Below are positions 25,621-34,366 of a stretch of DNA of 64,000 nucleotides, piece after piece (position 1 is the stretch's first letter; every line of letters begins with the position of its first letter). The notes beneath the pieces were generated by a model. It was given only the letters and a program-made list of their open reading frames with translations, searched no databases and was not told the DNA's origin. Both the position numbers and the translations under genes were made by a program. Source of the DNA: Limnohabitans sp. Rim47 (GTDB lineage: Bacteria > Pseudomonadota > Gammaproteobacteria > Burkholderiales > Burkholderiaceae_C); contig NZ_FBYA01000002.1 in the NCBI RefSeq assembly GCF_001517545.1, positions 218,960 to 282,959 on the forward strand, read 5' to 3'.

Positions 25621-25708
25621 GAGAGTCTCCAGAAATTAAAGCAACGGTGGGGTCAAATTTCGGTTGCAGCAGGCACCACCGGGAAGCCTGCTGCACAACG
25701 CAAAAACA

Positions 25709-27367
25709 TCAGACGCGGTTCATGTCGAACTGAACTTTTTCGCCTTTGCCGTAAACCTTCAAGGCCCCTTTTTCGCCCACGGCGTTGGGGCGCTGGAAGA
25801 TCCAGTTTTGCCAAGCAGTCAGGCGACCAAAAATGCGGGTGGCCATGTTTTCTTTTTGGGCAAAACGCAGGTTGGCTTCCAGGCCAGTCAATGCATCGGG
25901 CGACATGGAGGTGCGCTCTTCCAGAGCCAGGCGAATTTCGTCGGCCCAGTCGATGTCATCGGGTGCCGCTGTCACCAAACCCAAGGCCAGCGCCGCGTCG
26001 GCGTCCAGCGCCTTGCCGATGGCACCGCGTGCAGCGTCCATCGCAGGCACTTCTTCGTAAAAACGGCGCTGCAGACGGGTCTGGTCATTGACCATGGGGA
26101 AGAAACCGAAGTTCATTTCGTTCAACTGAATCTTGGGGGCCTTGTCAGCGTCGTCCGGCAAAGCCAGCATGTAGGCGCGGTCAGCACAGAAAGCCAGCTC
26201 GGCGAGTGTGCCGACAAAACATGTCCCTTCTTCGACCAAGGCGAACAGGCTGCGCGAGGTCACGTCCATGCGGGCCAGGGTGCGGCGCAGGTGGCCGATG
26301 GTTTCACGCACGAACCAGTGGTCTTTGTTAGCCAGCATGGTCGCGTCGGACGCCAACACAGCGGCGGCATCACCGGACGTCTTGATGATCCAAGTCCCCA
26401 TTTCGAGTTCGTTGGTGCGCATGTGCAGGATGGCGTCGTCGAGTTCACGCACCATTTGCAGCGGCCACCAGTTCACACCTGCGGCTTGAATGCCTGCGAT
26501 GTCGGTGGGTTGCGCTGTGGCCGGGGCCTTGACCGTGAAGGTGGCGATGCGCTTGGCGCGGTCGATCTCTACAGTCACGTTGGTGTAGCTCAGGCTGTCG
26601 GCCGCGATGGTGCGGTTCAAAGGTGTCAGGGTCACGCCTTTGACACCGACAGGGCGGTTGCTGCCAGCGGCCAGCTGGGTGGCGCGGGCCTGAACAGCCT
26701 CTTTGAACAAGGCCGGCTTGGCCACCGCGTCCACCAGCCGCCAGTCCACTGCTTTTTGGCCGCGAACGCCTTCGACGCTGGTGCAGAAAATGTCGGCCAG
26801 GTCGTGGCGCACATGGCGCTTGTCGGTCACGCGGGTCAAGCCGCCTGTGCCAGGCAAAACGCCCAGCAAAGGCACTTCAGGCAGTGACACGGCGCTGGAA
26901 CGGTCGTCCACCAACACGATTTCATCGCAAGCCAGGGCCAGCTCGTAGCCACCACCCGCGCAAGCGCCGTTCAGGGCGGCGACAAATTTCAGGCCATCGT
27001 GCTTGCTGGAGTCTTCGATGCCGTTGCGGGTTTCGTTGGTGAACTTGCAGAAGTTCACTTTCCAGCCGTGGCTGGAAACGCCCAACATGAAGATGTTGGC
27101 ACCGGAACAGAACACGCGGTCTTTCAGGCTGGTCACCACCACCGAGCGCACTTCTGGGTGCTCAAAACGGATGCGCTGCAAAGCGTCGTGCAATTCGATG
27201 TCCACGCCCAAGTCATAGCTGTTGAGCTTGAGTTTGTAACCAGGGCGAAGGCCGGCGTCTTCGTTGATGTTGATCGACAGGGTGGCGATCTCGCCGTCAA
27301 AGGCCAGGTTGATGTGCTTGTATTGAGAAGGGTTGGTTTGGTAGTCAACCTGTGGCGCTGCGGTCAT
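25709..27367 (-). CDS. boxC: 2,3-epoxybenzoyl-CoA dihydrolase BoxC
   Basis: Crotonase-superfamily enzyme that opens the epoxide ring of 2,3-epoxybenzoyl-CoA, giving 3,4-dehydroadipyl-CoA semialdehyde and formate. The 552-residue protein has the enoyl-CoA hydratase core (CSGANIFMLG near residue 87, oxyanion-hole segment NGACAGGGYELALACD near 133-148, and LPEVPLLGVLPGTGG) and the long C-terminal extension typical of BoxC. First gene of the boxCBA transcript. Its 158-bp upstream region has two BoxR-type operator sites. The formate it makes can feed the two neighbouring formate dehydrogenases. Confidence 0.95.
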   Translation of the reverse strand: MTAAPQVDYQTNPSQYKHINLAFDGEIATLSININEDAGLRPGYKLKLNSYDLGVDIELHDALQRIRFEHPEVRSVVVTSLKDRVFCSGANIFMLGVSSHGWKVNFCKFTNETRNGIEDSSKHDGLKFVAALNGACAGGGYELALACDEIVLVDDRSSAVSLPEVPLLGVLPGTGGLTRVTDKRHVRHDLADIFCTSVEGVRGQKAVDWRLVDAVAKPALFKEAVQARATQLAAGSNRPVGVKGVTLTPLNRTIAADSLSYTNVTVEIDRAKRIATFTVKAPATAQPTDIAGIQAAGVNWWPLQMVRELDDAILHMRTNELEMGTWIIKTSGDAAAVLASDATMLANKDHWFVRETIGHLRRTLARMDVTSRSLFALVEEGTCFVGTLAELAFCADRAYMLALPDDADKAPKIQLNEMNFGFFPMVNDQTRLQRRFYEEVPAMDAARGAIGKALDADAALALGLVTAAPDDIDWADEIRLALEERTSMSPDALTGLEANLRFAQKENMATRIFGRLTAWQNWIFQRPNAVGEKGALKVYGKGEKVQFDMNRV

Positions 27368-27412
27368 GGATGTCTCCGTTAAGGGGTGGTGGATTTGATT
27401 TCTGTCAAAAAA

Positions 27413-27426
27413 TGCATTTCACTGCA
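27413..27426. promoter_or_regulatory. Candidate BoxR operator, boxC-proximal
   Basis: TGCA-TTTCAC-TGCA, the TGCA-N6-TGCA pattern reported for BoxR boxes in Azoarcus. It lies 11 bp downstream of the proposed boxC -10 element on the minus strand, where a bound repressor would block transcription. Confidence 0.75.
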
Positions 27427-27437
27427 TGTTGAGCTGA

Positions 27438-27466
27438 AGTTTAGTGCAGACACCCCGGAACAGCAA
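27438..27466 (-). promoter_or_regulatory. Candidate boxC promoter
   Basis: On the minus strand, TTGCTG (27461-27466) and TAAACT (27438-27443) are separated by exactly 17 bp. The match to sigma-70 consensus is partial (3/6 and 4/6), but the element is bracketed symmetrically by two BoxR-type sites and lies 71 bp before the boxC start codon. Confidence 0.45.
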
Positions 27467-27468
27467 CA

Positions 27469-27482
27469 TGCACTTTATTGCA
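27469..27482. promoter_or_regulatory. Candidate BoxR operator, boxC-distal
   Basis: TGCA-CTTTAT-TGCA, two bases upstream of the proposed boxC -35 element. The spacer is almost the same as in the site at 28498-28511 (CTTTAA). Confidence 0.75.
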
Positions 27483-27525
27483 TTTACTAAGTGTTTTCCC
27501 TAGGAAATGAAATATCACCACGGCA

Positions 27526-28440
27526 TCAAGCCGGCAATTGCAAATGTTGGCGAACCGAAGTACGCAAGGCGTCAAATGCCTGGTCTTCGGTGCGCGCACT
27601 CGTATTGATAGCGAGATCGGCTTTGGAATAAAAGGCCGAGCGCCCTTCCAGAATGCGCTTGAGGTCTTCCATCGCCTCGCGGCTGGCAGCCATGGGGCGC
27701 ATGTCGCCTTGAGCGGCCACGCGGCCCATGTGGTCGACCGCATCGGCTTGCAACCAGACGGTGGTGCAGTGCGAGAGCAGCAAGTTGAAGTTGGCCGAAT
27801 CGGACACCAGACCGCCGGGGGTGGCGATCACCACTTCGGGGTAGATCTGGATGGCTTCTTCCAGAGCGCGACGCTCGTAACGGCGGTAAGCGTTGGCACC
27901 GTACAGGTTGTGGATCTCACTGATCTGGCAGCCCGCAAACTGCTCAATCTCGCGGCTGAGCTCAATGAAGGGAAAGCCCATGTCATTGGCCAGACGCTGC
28001 CCCAGCGAGGTTTTGCCCGCGCCACGCAGGCCAATCAAGGCGATGCGGTTTTTGCGCTCTTGCGCGTTACCGCCCTCGCCAAACATGTCGCTCAACTGCA
28101 CGCGCACGCGGCGCAAATCGGCCTCGCTGCGTTTGGAGAGCAATTCACGGATCAGCAACCATTCGGGCGAAGTGGTGGTCACATCGCCCAGCAACTCGGC
28201 CAGCGAGCATTGCAGGGCATTGGCCACTTGCAACAACACCAACACCGACACGTTGCCGGTGCCGTATTCGAGGTTGGCCAAGTGGCGCTCAGACACGTCG
28301 GCCGCCACCGCCACGGCGCGGCGCGTCATGCCCTTGCGCGAACGCAAAGTGCGCACCCGATCACCCAGCGCTTCCAGAAACGGACTGCGCTTGGTCTCGG
28401 GCTCGGACGGCTCCATCAACGTGGACTCTTGAGATGTCAT
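27526..28440 (-). CDS. boxR: Benzoyl-CoA-responsive regulator BoxR
   Basis: Transcriptional repressor of the box genes that is released by benzoyl-CoA (known for Azoarcus BoxR/BzdR). The 304-residue protein joins an XRE helix-turn-helix domain (about residues 24-85, RAVAVAADVSERHLANLEYG) to a shikimate-kinase-like effector domain with P-loop GLRGAGKTS at 137-145. I choose the ATG at 28440, which has an AAAGG ribosome site, over an in-frame TTG at 28446. It lies between boxC (same strand, 158 bp away) and boxD (divergent); TGCA-N6-TGCA sites are on both sides, so autoregulation is likely. Confidence 0.92.
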   Translation of the reverse strand: MTSQESTLMEPSEPETKRSPFLEALGDRVRTLRSRKGMTRRAVAVAADVSERHLANLEYGTGNVSVLVLLQVANALQCSLAELLGDVTTTSPEWLLIRELLSKRSEADLRRVRVQLSDMFGEGGNAQERKNRIALIGLRGAGKTSLGQRLANDMGFPFIELSREIEQFAGCQISEIHNLYGANAYRRYERRALEEAIQIYPEVVIATPGGLVSDSANFNLLLSHCTTVWLQADAVDHMGRVAAQGDMRPMAASREAMEDLKRILEGRSAFYSKADLAINTSARTEDQAFDALRTSVRQHLQLPA

Positions 28441-28497
28441 GCTCAACCTTTGATTACAAACAAGGGAAAACCCTTAAATTTCAACAACCCCAAAACA

Positions 28498-28511
28498 TGC
28501 ACTTTAATGCA
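28498..28511. promoter_or_regulatory. Candidate BoxR operator, boxR-boxD region
   Basis: TGCA-CTTTAA-TGCA in the divergent boxR-boxD intergenic region. A lone TGCA half-site follows at 28534-28537. Confidence 0.7.
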
Positions 28512-28585
28512 TACTCACAGGCAAGCACAATAGTGCATCAGCTGCTGTTTATACCGCCAACTGAACAGCAAGAACAGTTTTTTGT

Positions 28586-28599
28586 TGCATGCCAGTGCA
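28586..28599. promoter_or_regulatory. Candidate BoxR operator, boxD-proximal
   Basis: TGCA-TGCCAG-TGCA, 49 bp before the boxD start codon. It is the fourth site with exact TGCA-N6-TGCA spacing in the two control regions of the cluster. Confidence 0.65.
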
Positions 28600-28648
28600 T
28601 GCTCACCCGAAACGGTCGTCTTCAATCGACCCTCTGAAAGCCAAGCAC

Positions 28649-30220
28649 ATGACCACCTCTTTGCTCCCCAACTTCATCGCAGGCCGCTGGCAAACCGGCA
28701 CGGGCGAAGGCACGCCCCTGTTTGACCCCGTGCTGGGCACCGAGTTGGCCCGCGTCTCGAGTGCAGGCATCGACTTGGCCGAAGGCTTTGCGTTTGCCCG
28801 CGAACAAGGTGGCGCTGCGCTGCGCGCAATGAGCTACGGCCAGCGTGCCAGCTTGCTGAGCAAAATCACCGATGTGCTGCAGGCCAACCGCGACGCTTAT
28901 GACCAGATCGCCACCGCCAACAGCGGCACCGTGGCCAAGGACTCGGGTGTGGACATTGATGGCGCCATCTTCACGCTGGGTTATTACGCCAAACAAGGTG
29001 CAGCTTTGGGCGAAGCCAAGCTGCTGCTGGACGGTCAGCGCATCCGCATGGCCAAAGACCCGGCCTTCCAGACTCAGCACATCCAGGTGCCCACCCATGG
29101 CGTGGCTTTGTTCATCAACGCCTTCAACTTCCCCAGCTGGGGCCTTTGGGAAAAAGCAGCCCCGGCTTTGCTGTCGGGCGTGCCCGTCATCATCAAGCCC
29201 GCCACCGCCACCGCGTGGTTGACCCAGCGCATGGTCAAAGACGTGGTGGATGCGGGCGTGTTGCCTGTCGGTGCGTTGTCGGTCATTTGCGGCTCGTCAG
29301 CGGGCCTCATGGACCAGCTCAAATCGTTTGATGTGGTGTCGTTCACCGGCTCAGCCGAGACCGGCAAGATCATCCGCAGCCACCGCGCCGTGACCGAGCT
29401 GTCGGTGCGCTGCAACATCGAGGCCGACAGCCTGAATTCGGCCCTGCTGTCACCCGCAGCCACGGCCGAGAGCGAGGCTTTCAAGCTGTTGGTGAACGAA
29501 GTCAGCCGTGAGATGACTGTCAAATCAGGTCAAAAATGCACCGCCATCCGCCGCATCTTTGTGCCTCGCGCTTTGTACAAGGCCACGGCTGAGGCCATTG
29601 GCGCGAAACTCGCCAAAACCACCGTGGGCAACCCCCGCAACGACTCCGTGCGCATGGGCGCTTTGGTCAGCCAGGAACAAAAAGCCAGCGTACTGGCAGG
29701 TTTGGTTCAGCTCAAGACAGAAGCTACCGTGCTGTTTGATGGCAGCGCCACCGCACTGGTGGACGCCGACGCATCGAGTGCCTGCGTCGCCCCTGTGCTG
29801 CTGGGCACTGAAACGCCCATGACTGCCCAAGTGCTGCACGCGGTCGAGGTGTTTGGCCCGGTGTCCACCCTGATGCCTTACGACAGCATTGAAGAGGCTT
29901 ACACCATGATCCGCCGGGGCGAGGGTTCGTTGGTGTGCTCGGTCTACAGCGAAGACCCCGTTTTCACGGTCCAGGCTTCGGTCGAATTGGCCAGCAGCCA
30001 CGGGCGTGTGCATGCGATTTCGCCCGATGTAGCGGCCCTGCACAGTGGCCACGGCAACGTGATGCCCATGAGCCTGCACGGTGGCCCCGGCCGAGCCGGT
30101 GGCGGCGAAGAACTGGGTGGCCTCAGGGCGCTCAATTTCTACCACCGCCGCAGCGCCGTTCAAGGCAGCTCGCTGGCCCTGGACCAACTGGCGACACAAG
30201 GCATGGCACTGCCCCTGTGA
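28649..30220 (+). CDS. boxD: 3,4-dehydroadipyl-CoA semialdehyde dehydrogenase BoxD
   Basis: Oxidises the semialdehyde made by BoxC to 3,4-dehydroadipyl-CoA, using NADP+ in characterised relatives. The 523-residue protein is an aldehyde dehydrogenase of the PaaZ/BoxD branch: FTGSAETGK near 232-240, catalytic Glu258 (NIEADSLN) and nucleophile Cys297 (SGQKCTAIRR). These are one residue off the positions in the Burkholderia xenovorans enzyme. The frame runs back to 28589, but MTTSLLPNFIAGRW at 28649 is the family start. It is divergent from boxR and followed by bclA after 80 bp. Confidence 0.93.
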   Translation: MTTSLLPNFIAGRWQTGTGEGTPLFDPVLGTELARVSSAGIDLAEGFAFAREQGGAALRAMSYGQRASLLSKITDVLQANRDAYDQIATANSGTVAKDSGVDIDGAIFTLGYYAKQGAALGEAKLLLDGQRIRMAKDPAFQTQHIQVPTHGVALFINAFNFPSWGLWEKAAPALLSGVPVIIKPATATAWLTQRMVKDVVDAGVLPVGALSVICGSSAGLMDQLKSFDVVSFTGSAETGKIIRSHRAVTELSVRCNIEADSLNSALLSPAATAESEAFKLLVNEVSREMTVKSGQKCTAIRRIFVPRALYKATAEAIGAKLAKTTVGNPRNDSVRMGALVSQEQKASVLAGLVQLKTEATVLFDGSATALVDADASSACVAPVLLGTETPMTAQVLHAVEVFGPVSTLMPYDSIEEAYTMIRRGEGSLVCSVYSEDPVFTVQASVELASSHGRVHAISPDVAALHSGHGNVMPMSLHGGPGRAGGGEELGGLRALNFYHRRSAVQGSSLALDQLATQGMALPL

Positions 30221-30300
30221 ACCGGCAACGCGCCCCGTTAAATCCCCTATGGCCAGAACAAAAAATCTGGCCAACATAACAAACACCCGAGGAGACAAAC

Positions 30301-31869
30301 ATGACCCGCACCGTGAATGCACCATCTGCAGACTTCAACTTTGCACAACACCTGATCGCCAACAACGCCTCACGACCGAACAAAACCGCCTTGATCGACG
30401 ATGTGGGTTCGGTGACCTATGGCGAACTGACCGAACAGATTCGTCGATTTGCGGGCGGCCTCAAGGCCATGGGCCTCAAACGCGAAGATCGCGTATTGCT
30501 GCTCATGCATGACAGCAGCGACTGGGTCGTGGCCTTTTTGGGCTCGCTTTATGCGGGCGTGGTCCCCGTGGCAGTCAACACCTTGCTCACAGCCGAAGAC
30601 TATGCCTTCATGTTGACCAACAGCCGCGCCCAGGCGGCACTGGTATCAGGCGCTTTGCTGCCCACCTTGCAAGCCGCGATGGACCAGGTCAAAACCGAGG
30701 TGCAGCATGTGGTGGTTTCGCGCCCCAGCGCTGCGCTTTCGCAAGGACAATTCGACATGGCCGATTTCGTCCGGCAAAGCAACCCCGCGTTGCCCGCGTC
30801 CACGCTGGCGGATGAACCGGCTTTCTGGCTGTATTCATCCGGCTCCACGGGCAAACCCAAAGGCACTGTGCACAGCCAGGGAAACCTTTACTGGACGGCC
30901 GAGTTGTATGGCAAAGACGTGCTTGCACTGCGCGAAAGTGATGTGGTGTTTTCGGCGGCCAAGCTGTTTTTCGCCTATGGGCTGGGCAATGCCCTGACCT
31001 TCCCCTTGAGCGTGGGCGCGAGCGTGGTGTTGATGGCCGAGCGCCCCACCCCCTTGGCCACATTCAAGCGCATGGTTGATCACCAGCCCACCGTGTTCTA
31101 TGGTGCGCCCACTGGCTACGGCGGCATGCTGGCCAGCCCTGACTTGCCCGCAAAGAACCGGGTCGCCCTGCGCCTGTGCTCGTCGGCGGGTGAAGCACTG
31201 CCACGCGACATCGGCGAGCGCTGGACCGCCCACTTTGGCTGCGAAATCATTGACGGGATCGGATCGACCGAAATGCTGCACGTCTTCCTGTCCAACCGCC
31301 CCGGCGACGTGCGCTACGGCACCACTGGCAAAGCCGTATCAGGCTACGAGGTGGAGTTGCGCAACGAAGACGGCAGCGTAGTCACCGGCCACAACGAAAT
31401 CGGCGACCTCTACATCCAAGGTCCCAGCAGTGCGCTCATGTACTGGAACAACCGCGAAAAAACCCGCGACACCTTCCAGGGTGTCTGGACCAAGAGCGGC
31501 GACAAGTACACCCGCGACCCCGACGGCTACTACACCTATGCGGGCCGCAACGACGACATGCTCAAGGTCAGCGGCATCTATGTCTCGCCTTTTGAAGTTG
31601 AGGCCACCTTGGTGCAGCACCCAGCCATTCTGGAAGCGGCCGTGATCGGCAAGGAAGACACCGACGGTCTGACCAAGACCAAGGCCTTCATCGTGCTCAA
31701 ACAGGGCCAAAGCCTGACGCAAGACGAAGTCAAAGCTTTCGTCAAAGAACGCCTGGCACCCTACAAATACCCACGATTCATTGAATTTGTGGCGGAATTG
31801 CCCAAAACAGCCACGGGCAAGATCCAGCGATTCCGATTGCGGGATCTGGAAAAGACAGCCCACTCATGA
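30301..31869 (+). CDS. bclA: Benzoate-CoA ligase BclA
   Basis: Activates benzoate to benzoyl-CoA with ATP and CoA, the entry step of the box pathway. The 522-residue ANL-superfamily enzyme has the AMP-binding loop YSSGSTGKPKG (residues 178-188), the GIGSTEMLHVF adenine-site motif typical of benzoate-CoA ligases, and the C-terminal catalytic lysine in PKTATGKIQRFRLR. The ATG at 30301 follows GAGGAGA. Probably one transcript with boxD. No benzoate transporter gene lies in the window. Confidence 0.94.
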   Translation: MTRTVNAPSADFNFAQHLIANNASRPNKTALIDDVGSVTYGELTEQIRRFAGGLKAMGLKREDRVLLLMHDSSDWVVAFLGSLYAGVVPVAVNTLLTAEDYAFMLTNSRAQAALVSGALLPTLQAAMDQVKTEVQHVVVSRPSAALSQGQFDMADFVRQSNPALPASTLADEPAFWLYSSGSTGKPKGTVHSQGNLYWTAELYGKDVLALRESDVVFSAAKLFFAYGLGNALTFPLSVGASVVLMAERPTPLATFKRMVDHQPTVFYGAPTGYGGMLASPDLPAKNRVALRLCSSAGEALPRDIGERWTAHFGCEIIDGIGSTEMLHVFLSNRPGDVRYGTTGKAVSGYEVELRNEDGSVVTGHNEIGDLYIQGPSSALMYWNNREKTRDTFQGVWTKSGDKYTRDPDGYYTYAGRNDDMLKVSGIYVSPFEVEATLVQHPAILEAAVIGKEDTDGLTKTKAFIVLKQGQSLTQDEVKAFVKERLAPYKYPRFIEFVAELPKTATGKIQRFRLRDLEKTAHS

Positions 31870-31909
31870 AACAAAAGCCTCGGCTGTTAATGCACGGGCA
31901 GATGTCAGA

Positions 31910-32998
31910 TCAGGTGTCCTTGCTGACCTTGATGGTCGGGAACTTGGACGAAAAATCCTTGGCCTTGGCTGCGATCTTGACCGCCACCTGACGCGCAACA
32001 GCCTTGTAAATCTGGGCCACCTCGCCGTCAGGATCGGACACCACCGTGGGCTTGCCGTTGTCGGCCTGCAGGCGAATTTGCATGTCCAGGGGCAACGCGC
32101 CCAGATAGTCCATGCCGTACTCGGCGGCCATTTTCTTGCCGCCATCGGCGCCAAAAATGTGCTCCACATGGCCGCAATTTGTGCAGACGTGCACAGCCAT
32201 GTTTTCAACCAAGCCCAAAATCGGCACGCCGACTTTCTCGAACATCTTCACGCCTTTTTTGGCATCCAGCAAGGCAATGTCTTGCGGCGTGGTCACGATC
32301 ACCGCGCCCGTCATGGGCACGCGCTGCGACAAGGTCAGCTGGATATCGCCCGTGCCGGGTGGCATGTCCACGATCAAATAATCGAGTTCTTTCCAGTTGG
32401 TCTGACGCAGCAGCTGCTCCAGCGCTTGTGTGGCCATAGGGCCGCGCCAGATCATGGCCTCGTCTTGGCTGACCAGAAAACCGATCGACATGACCTGCAC
32501 GCCGTAGTTCTCCATGGGGTCCATGGTCTGGCCGTCTTCGCTTTCGGGGCGGCCCTCGATGCCCATCATCATGGGTTGGCTCGGGCCGTAAATGTCGGCA
32601 TCCAGCAAGCCCACTTTGGCACCCTCGGCCGCCAGCGCCAGCGCCAGGTTGACGGCGGTGGTGCTTTTGCCCACGCCACCCTTGCCCGAAGCCACGGCCA
32701 CGATGTTTTTGACCTGCGGCAGCAGCGCCACGCCGCGCTGCGCCGAGTGGGCTGCGATCTTGCTGATCACATTAGCCGACACGTTGGTCACGCCCGCCAC
32801 GCCCTTGGCTGCGGCAATCAGCGCCTGGCGCAGCGCCGGGATCTGGCTCTTGGCGGGATAGCCCAGTTCCACATCAAAGGACACATCACCGCCCTCGACC
32901 ACCAAATTCTTGAGGGCTTTGGTAGACACAAAGTCCTTTGCGGTGTTCGGATCGATCACGGTTTGCAGGGCTTGGAGCAATTGTTCTGAGCTGGCCAT
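31910..32998 (-). CDS. apbC: ApbC/Mrp iron-sulfur cluster carrier ATPase
   Basis: P-loop scaffold that carries [4Fe-4S] clusters to apo-proteins in the cytosol. The 362-residue protein has an N-terminal MIP18-like domain (about residues 1-90), the deviant Walker A ASGKGGVGKST near 104-114, DADIYGPSQP, the DMPPGTGD loop, and the cluster-binding C-x-x-C in VCTNCGH. Convergent with bclA and divergent from the patatin gene. A housekeeping function, but useful beside so many Fe-S enzymes. Confidence 0.93.
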   Translation of the reverse strand: MASSEQLLQALQTVIDPNTAKDFVSTKALKNLVVEGGDVSFDVELGYPAKSQIPALRQALIAAAKGVAGVTNVSANVISKIAAHSAQRGVALLPQVKNIVAVASGKGGVGKSTTAVNLALALAAEGAKVGLLDADIYGPSQPMMMGIEGRPESEDGQTMDPMENYGVQVMSIGFLVSQDEAMIWRGPMATQALEQLLRQTNWKELDYLIVDMPPGTGDIQLTLSQRVPMTGAVIVTTPQDIALLDAKKGVKMFEKVGVPILGLVENMAVHVCTNCGHVEHIFGADGGKKMAAEYGMDYLGALPLDMQIRLQADNGKPTVVSDPDGEVAQIYKAVARQVAVKIAAKAKDFSSKFPTIKVSKDT

Positions 32999-33090
32999 CG
33001 GAATTCATTCACAAAAAAAGGTACCGAAGTCTACCCAAGCGCGGGTGTCCCCTGATTTCTCATGGTTGAAACGCCGCTAGGATGGACGTG

Positions 33091-34272
33091 ATGAGTGACA
33101 CAACAGGATTGATACTTTCAGGCGGCGGGGCCCGTGCCGCGTACCAAGTTGGTGTGCTCGCCGCCATCGCTCGCATGCGACGCGAAGCCGGCGCAGCCCA
33201 GGGCAATCCTTTTCCGGTGATATCGGGCACCTCGGCCGGCGCCATCAACGCCGCTTTTTTAGCCTGCCGTGCCGATCATTTTGACCAGGCCATGGAAGAC
33301 CTCGTCCATGTTTGGAGCCACTTTCAAGTCGAACAAGTCTACCGATCTGACATCCTGGGCATGATCCGTTCAGGGGCACGCTGGGTGTCTCTGCTGTCAC
33401 TGGGCTGGTTGATCACGCAAAAACGACTCCGCCCCAAATCGCTGCTGAACAATGACCCTTTGCGCGATTTGTTGCAAGAACGCATTGACCTGGAACGACT
33501 GCCACGCCTGCTTCGGGATGGGCATTTACAGGCACTCGCCATCACAGCGTCCAGCTACAGCACGGGCGAACACGTCACCTTTTATGAAAGCTGTCGCCCG
33601 GTCACCCCCTGGGTCCGGAACCAGCGATTGGCTCAACATGGCCGCCTGTCGCACCCACATTTACTCGCCAGTTCAGCGATTCCGTTCATTTTTCCGGCCA
33701 TGCGGCTCGAGGGCCCTCAGGGAACAGCCTATTTTGGTGATGGCTCAATGCGGCAGACGGCCCCGATTTCACCGGCCATCCACTTGGGTGCCAGCAAAAT
33801 CCTGGTCATCGGGGCTGGCCGCATGCTGGAGCCTCGCCAGGTGTCTACGCAAGAACCCTCGTACCCTTCTTTGGCCCAGATTGCCGGGCACGCTTTGTCG
33901 AGCATCTTTCTGGATTCATTGGCGGTTGATGTCGAACGCATGCAACGGATCAATCAGACCTTGCAACTGATTCCCATTGAAAAACGCCTGGACACCCACC
34001 TGCGACCCATTGAACTGCTGCTGATCGCCCCATCACAGCGGCTGGATGAAATCGCTGCTCGACACGCCGACGCCTTGCCGCAAACGGTCAAAAGCCTGCT
34101 GCGCACCCTGGGGGCAAGCCAGACCACTTTTCACGGGCAAGGCAATGCACTGCTCAGCTACCTGCTGTTTGAAGCGGCTTACACCCGTGAACTGATGGCC
34201 TTGGGCGAATCCGATGCCCAACAACAACGGGACGAGATTGCGCGGTTCTTTGGCTGGACCGCCAAGGCCTGA
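33091..34272 (+). CDS. Patatin-like phospholipase
   Basis: Predicted cytosolic or membrane-associated acyl hydrolase of 393 residues. The glycine-rich oxyanion motif GGGARAAYQ is at residues 11-19, the nucleophile elbow GTSAG places Ser48, and the DGS motif gives Asp217, so the Ser-Asp dyad is intact. A C-terminal region beyond the patatin fold (about 270-393) is helical. Of two nearby ATGs, 33091 has AGGA at the right distance (33079-33082). A common stand-alone gene in Burkholderiales; the substrate lipid is unknown. Confidence 0.88.
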   Translation: MSDTTGLILSGGGARAAYQVGVLAAIARMRREAGAAQGNPFPVISGTSAGAINAAFLACRADHFDQAMEDLVHVWSHFQVEQVYRSDILGMIRSGARWVSLLSLGWLITQKRLRPKSLLNNDPLRDLLQERIDLERLPRLLRDGHLQALAITASSYSTGEHVTFYESCRPVTPWVRNQRLAQHGRLSHPHLLASSAIPFIFPAMRLEGPQGTAYFGDGSMRQTAPISPAIHLGASKILVIGAGRMLEPRQVSTQEPSYPSLAQIAGHALSSIFLDSLAVDVERMQRINQTLQLIPIEKRLDTHLRPIELLLIAPSQRLDEIAARHADALPQTVKSLLRTLGASQTTFHGQGNALLSYLLFEAAYTRELMALGESDAQQQRDEIARFFGWTAKA

Positions 34273-34366
34273 TGGCCACAGAGGCGGCCATCCGGCACAG
34301 CGGAGCCGCAGGCTGTTAGCGTCTAAAATCAAAAGCTTGCCTTCAAGGTTTCAAGCCACCCCCGAC

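Noticed and set aside
30251..30272. Terminator between boxD and bclA
   Set aside because: GGCCAGA/TCTGGCC arms are present, but the following sequence is AACATAACAAAC, with no T-run, so transcription most likely continues into bclA.
30318..30330. A fifth BoxR site at the start of bclA
   Set aside because: The two TGCA words are spaced by five bases, not six, and lie inside the coding sequence.
33091..33108. Start of the patatin gene at the earlier ATG (33082)
   Set aside because: The AGGA ribosome site overlaps that ATG but is correctly spaced for the ATG at 33091.
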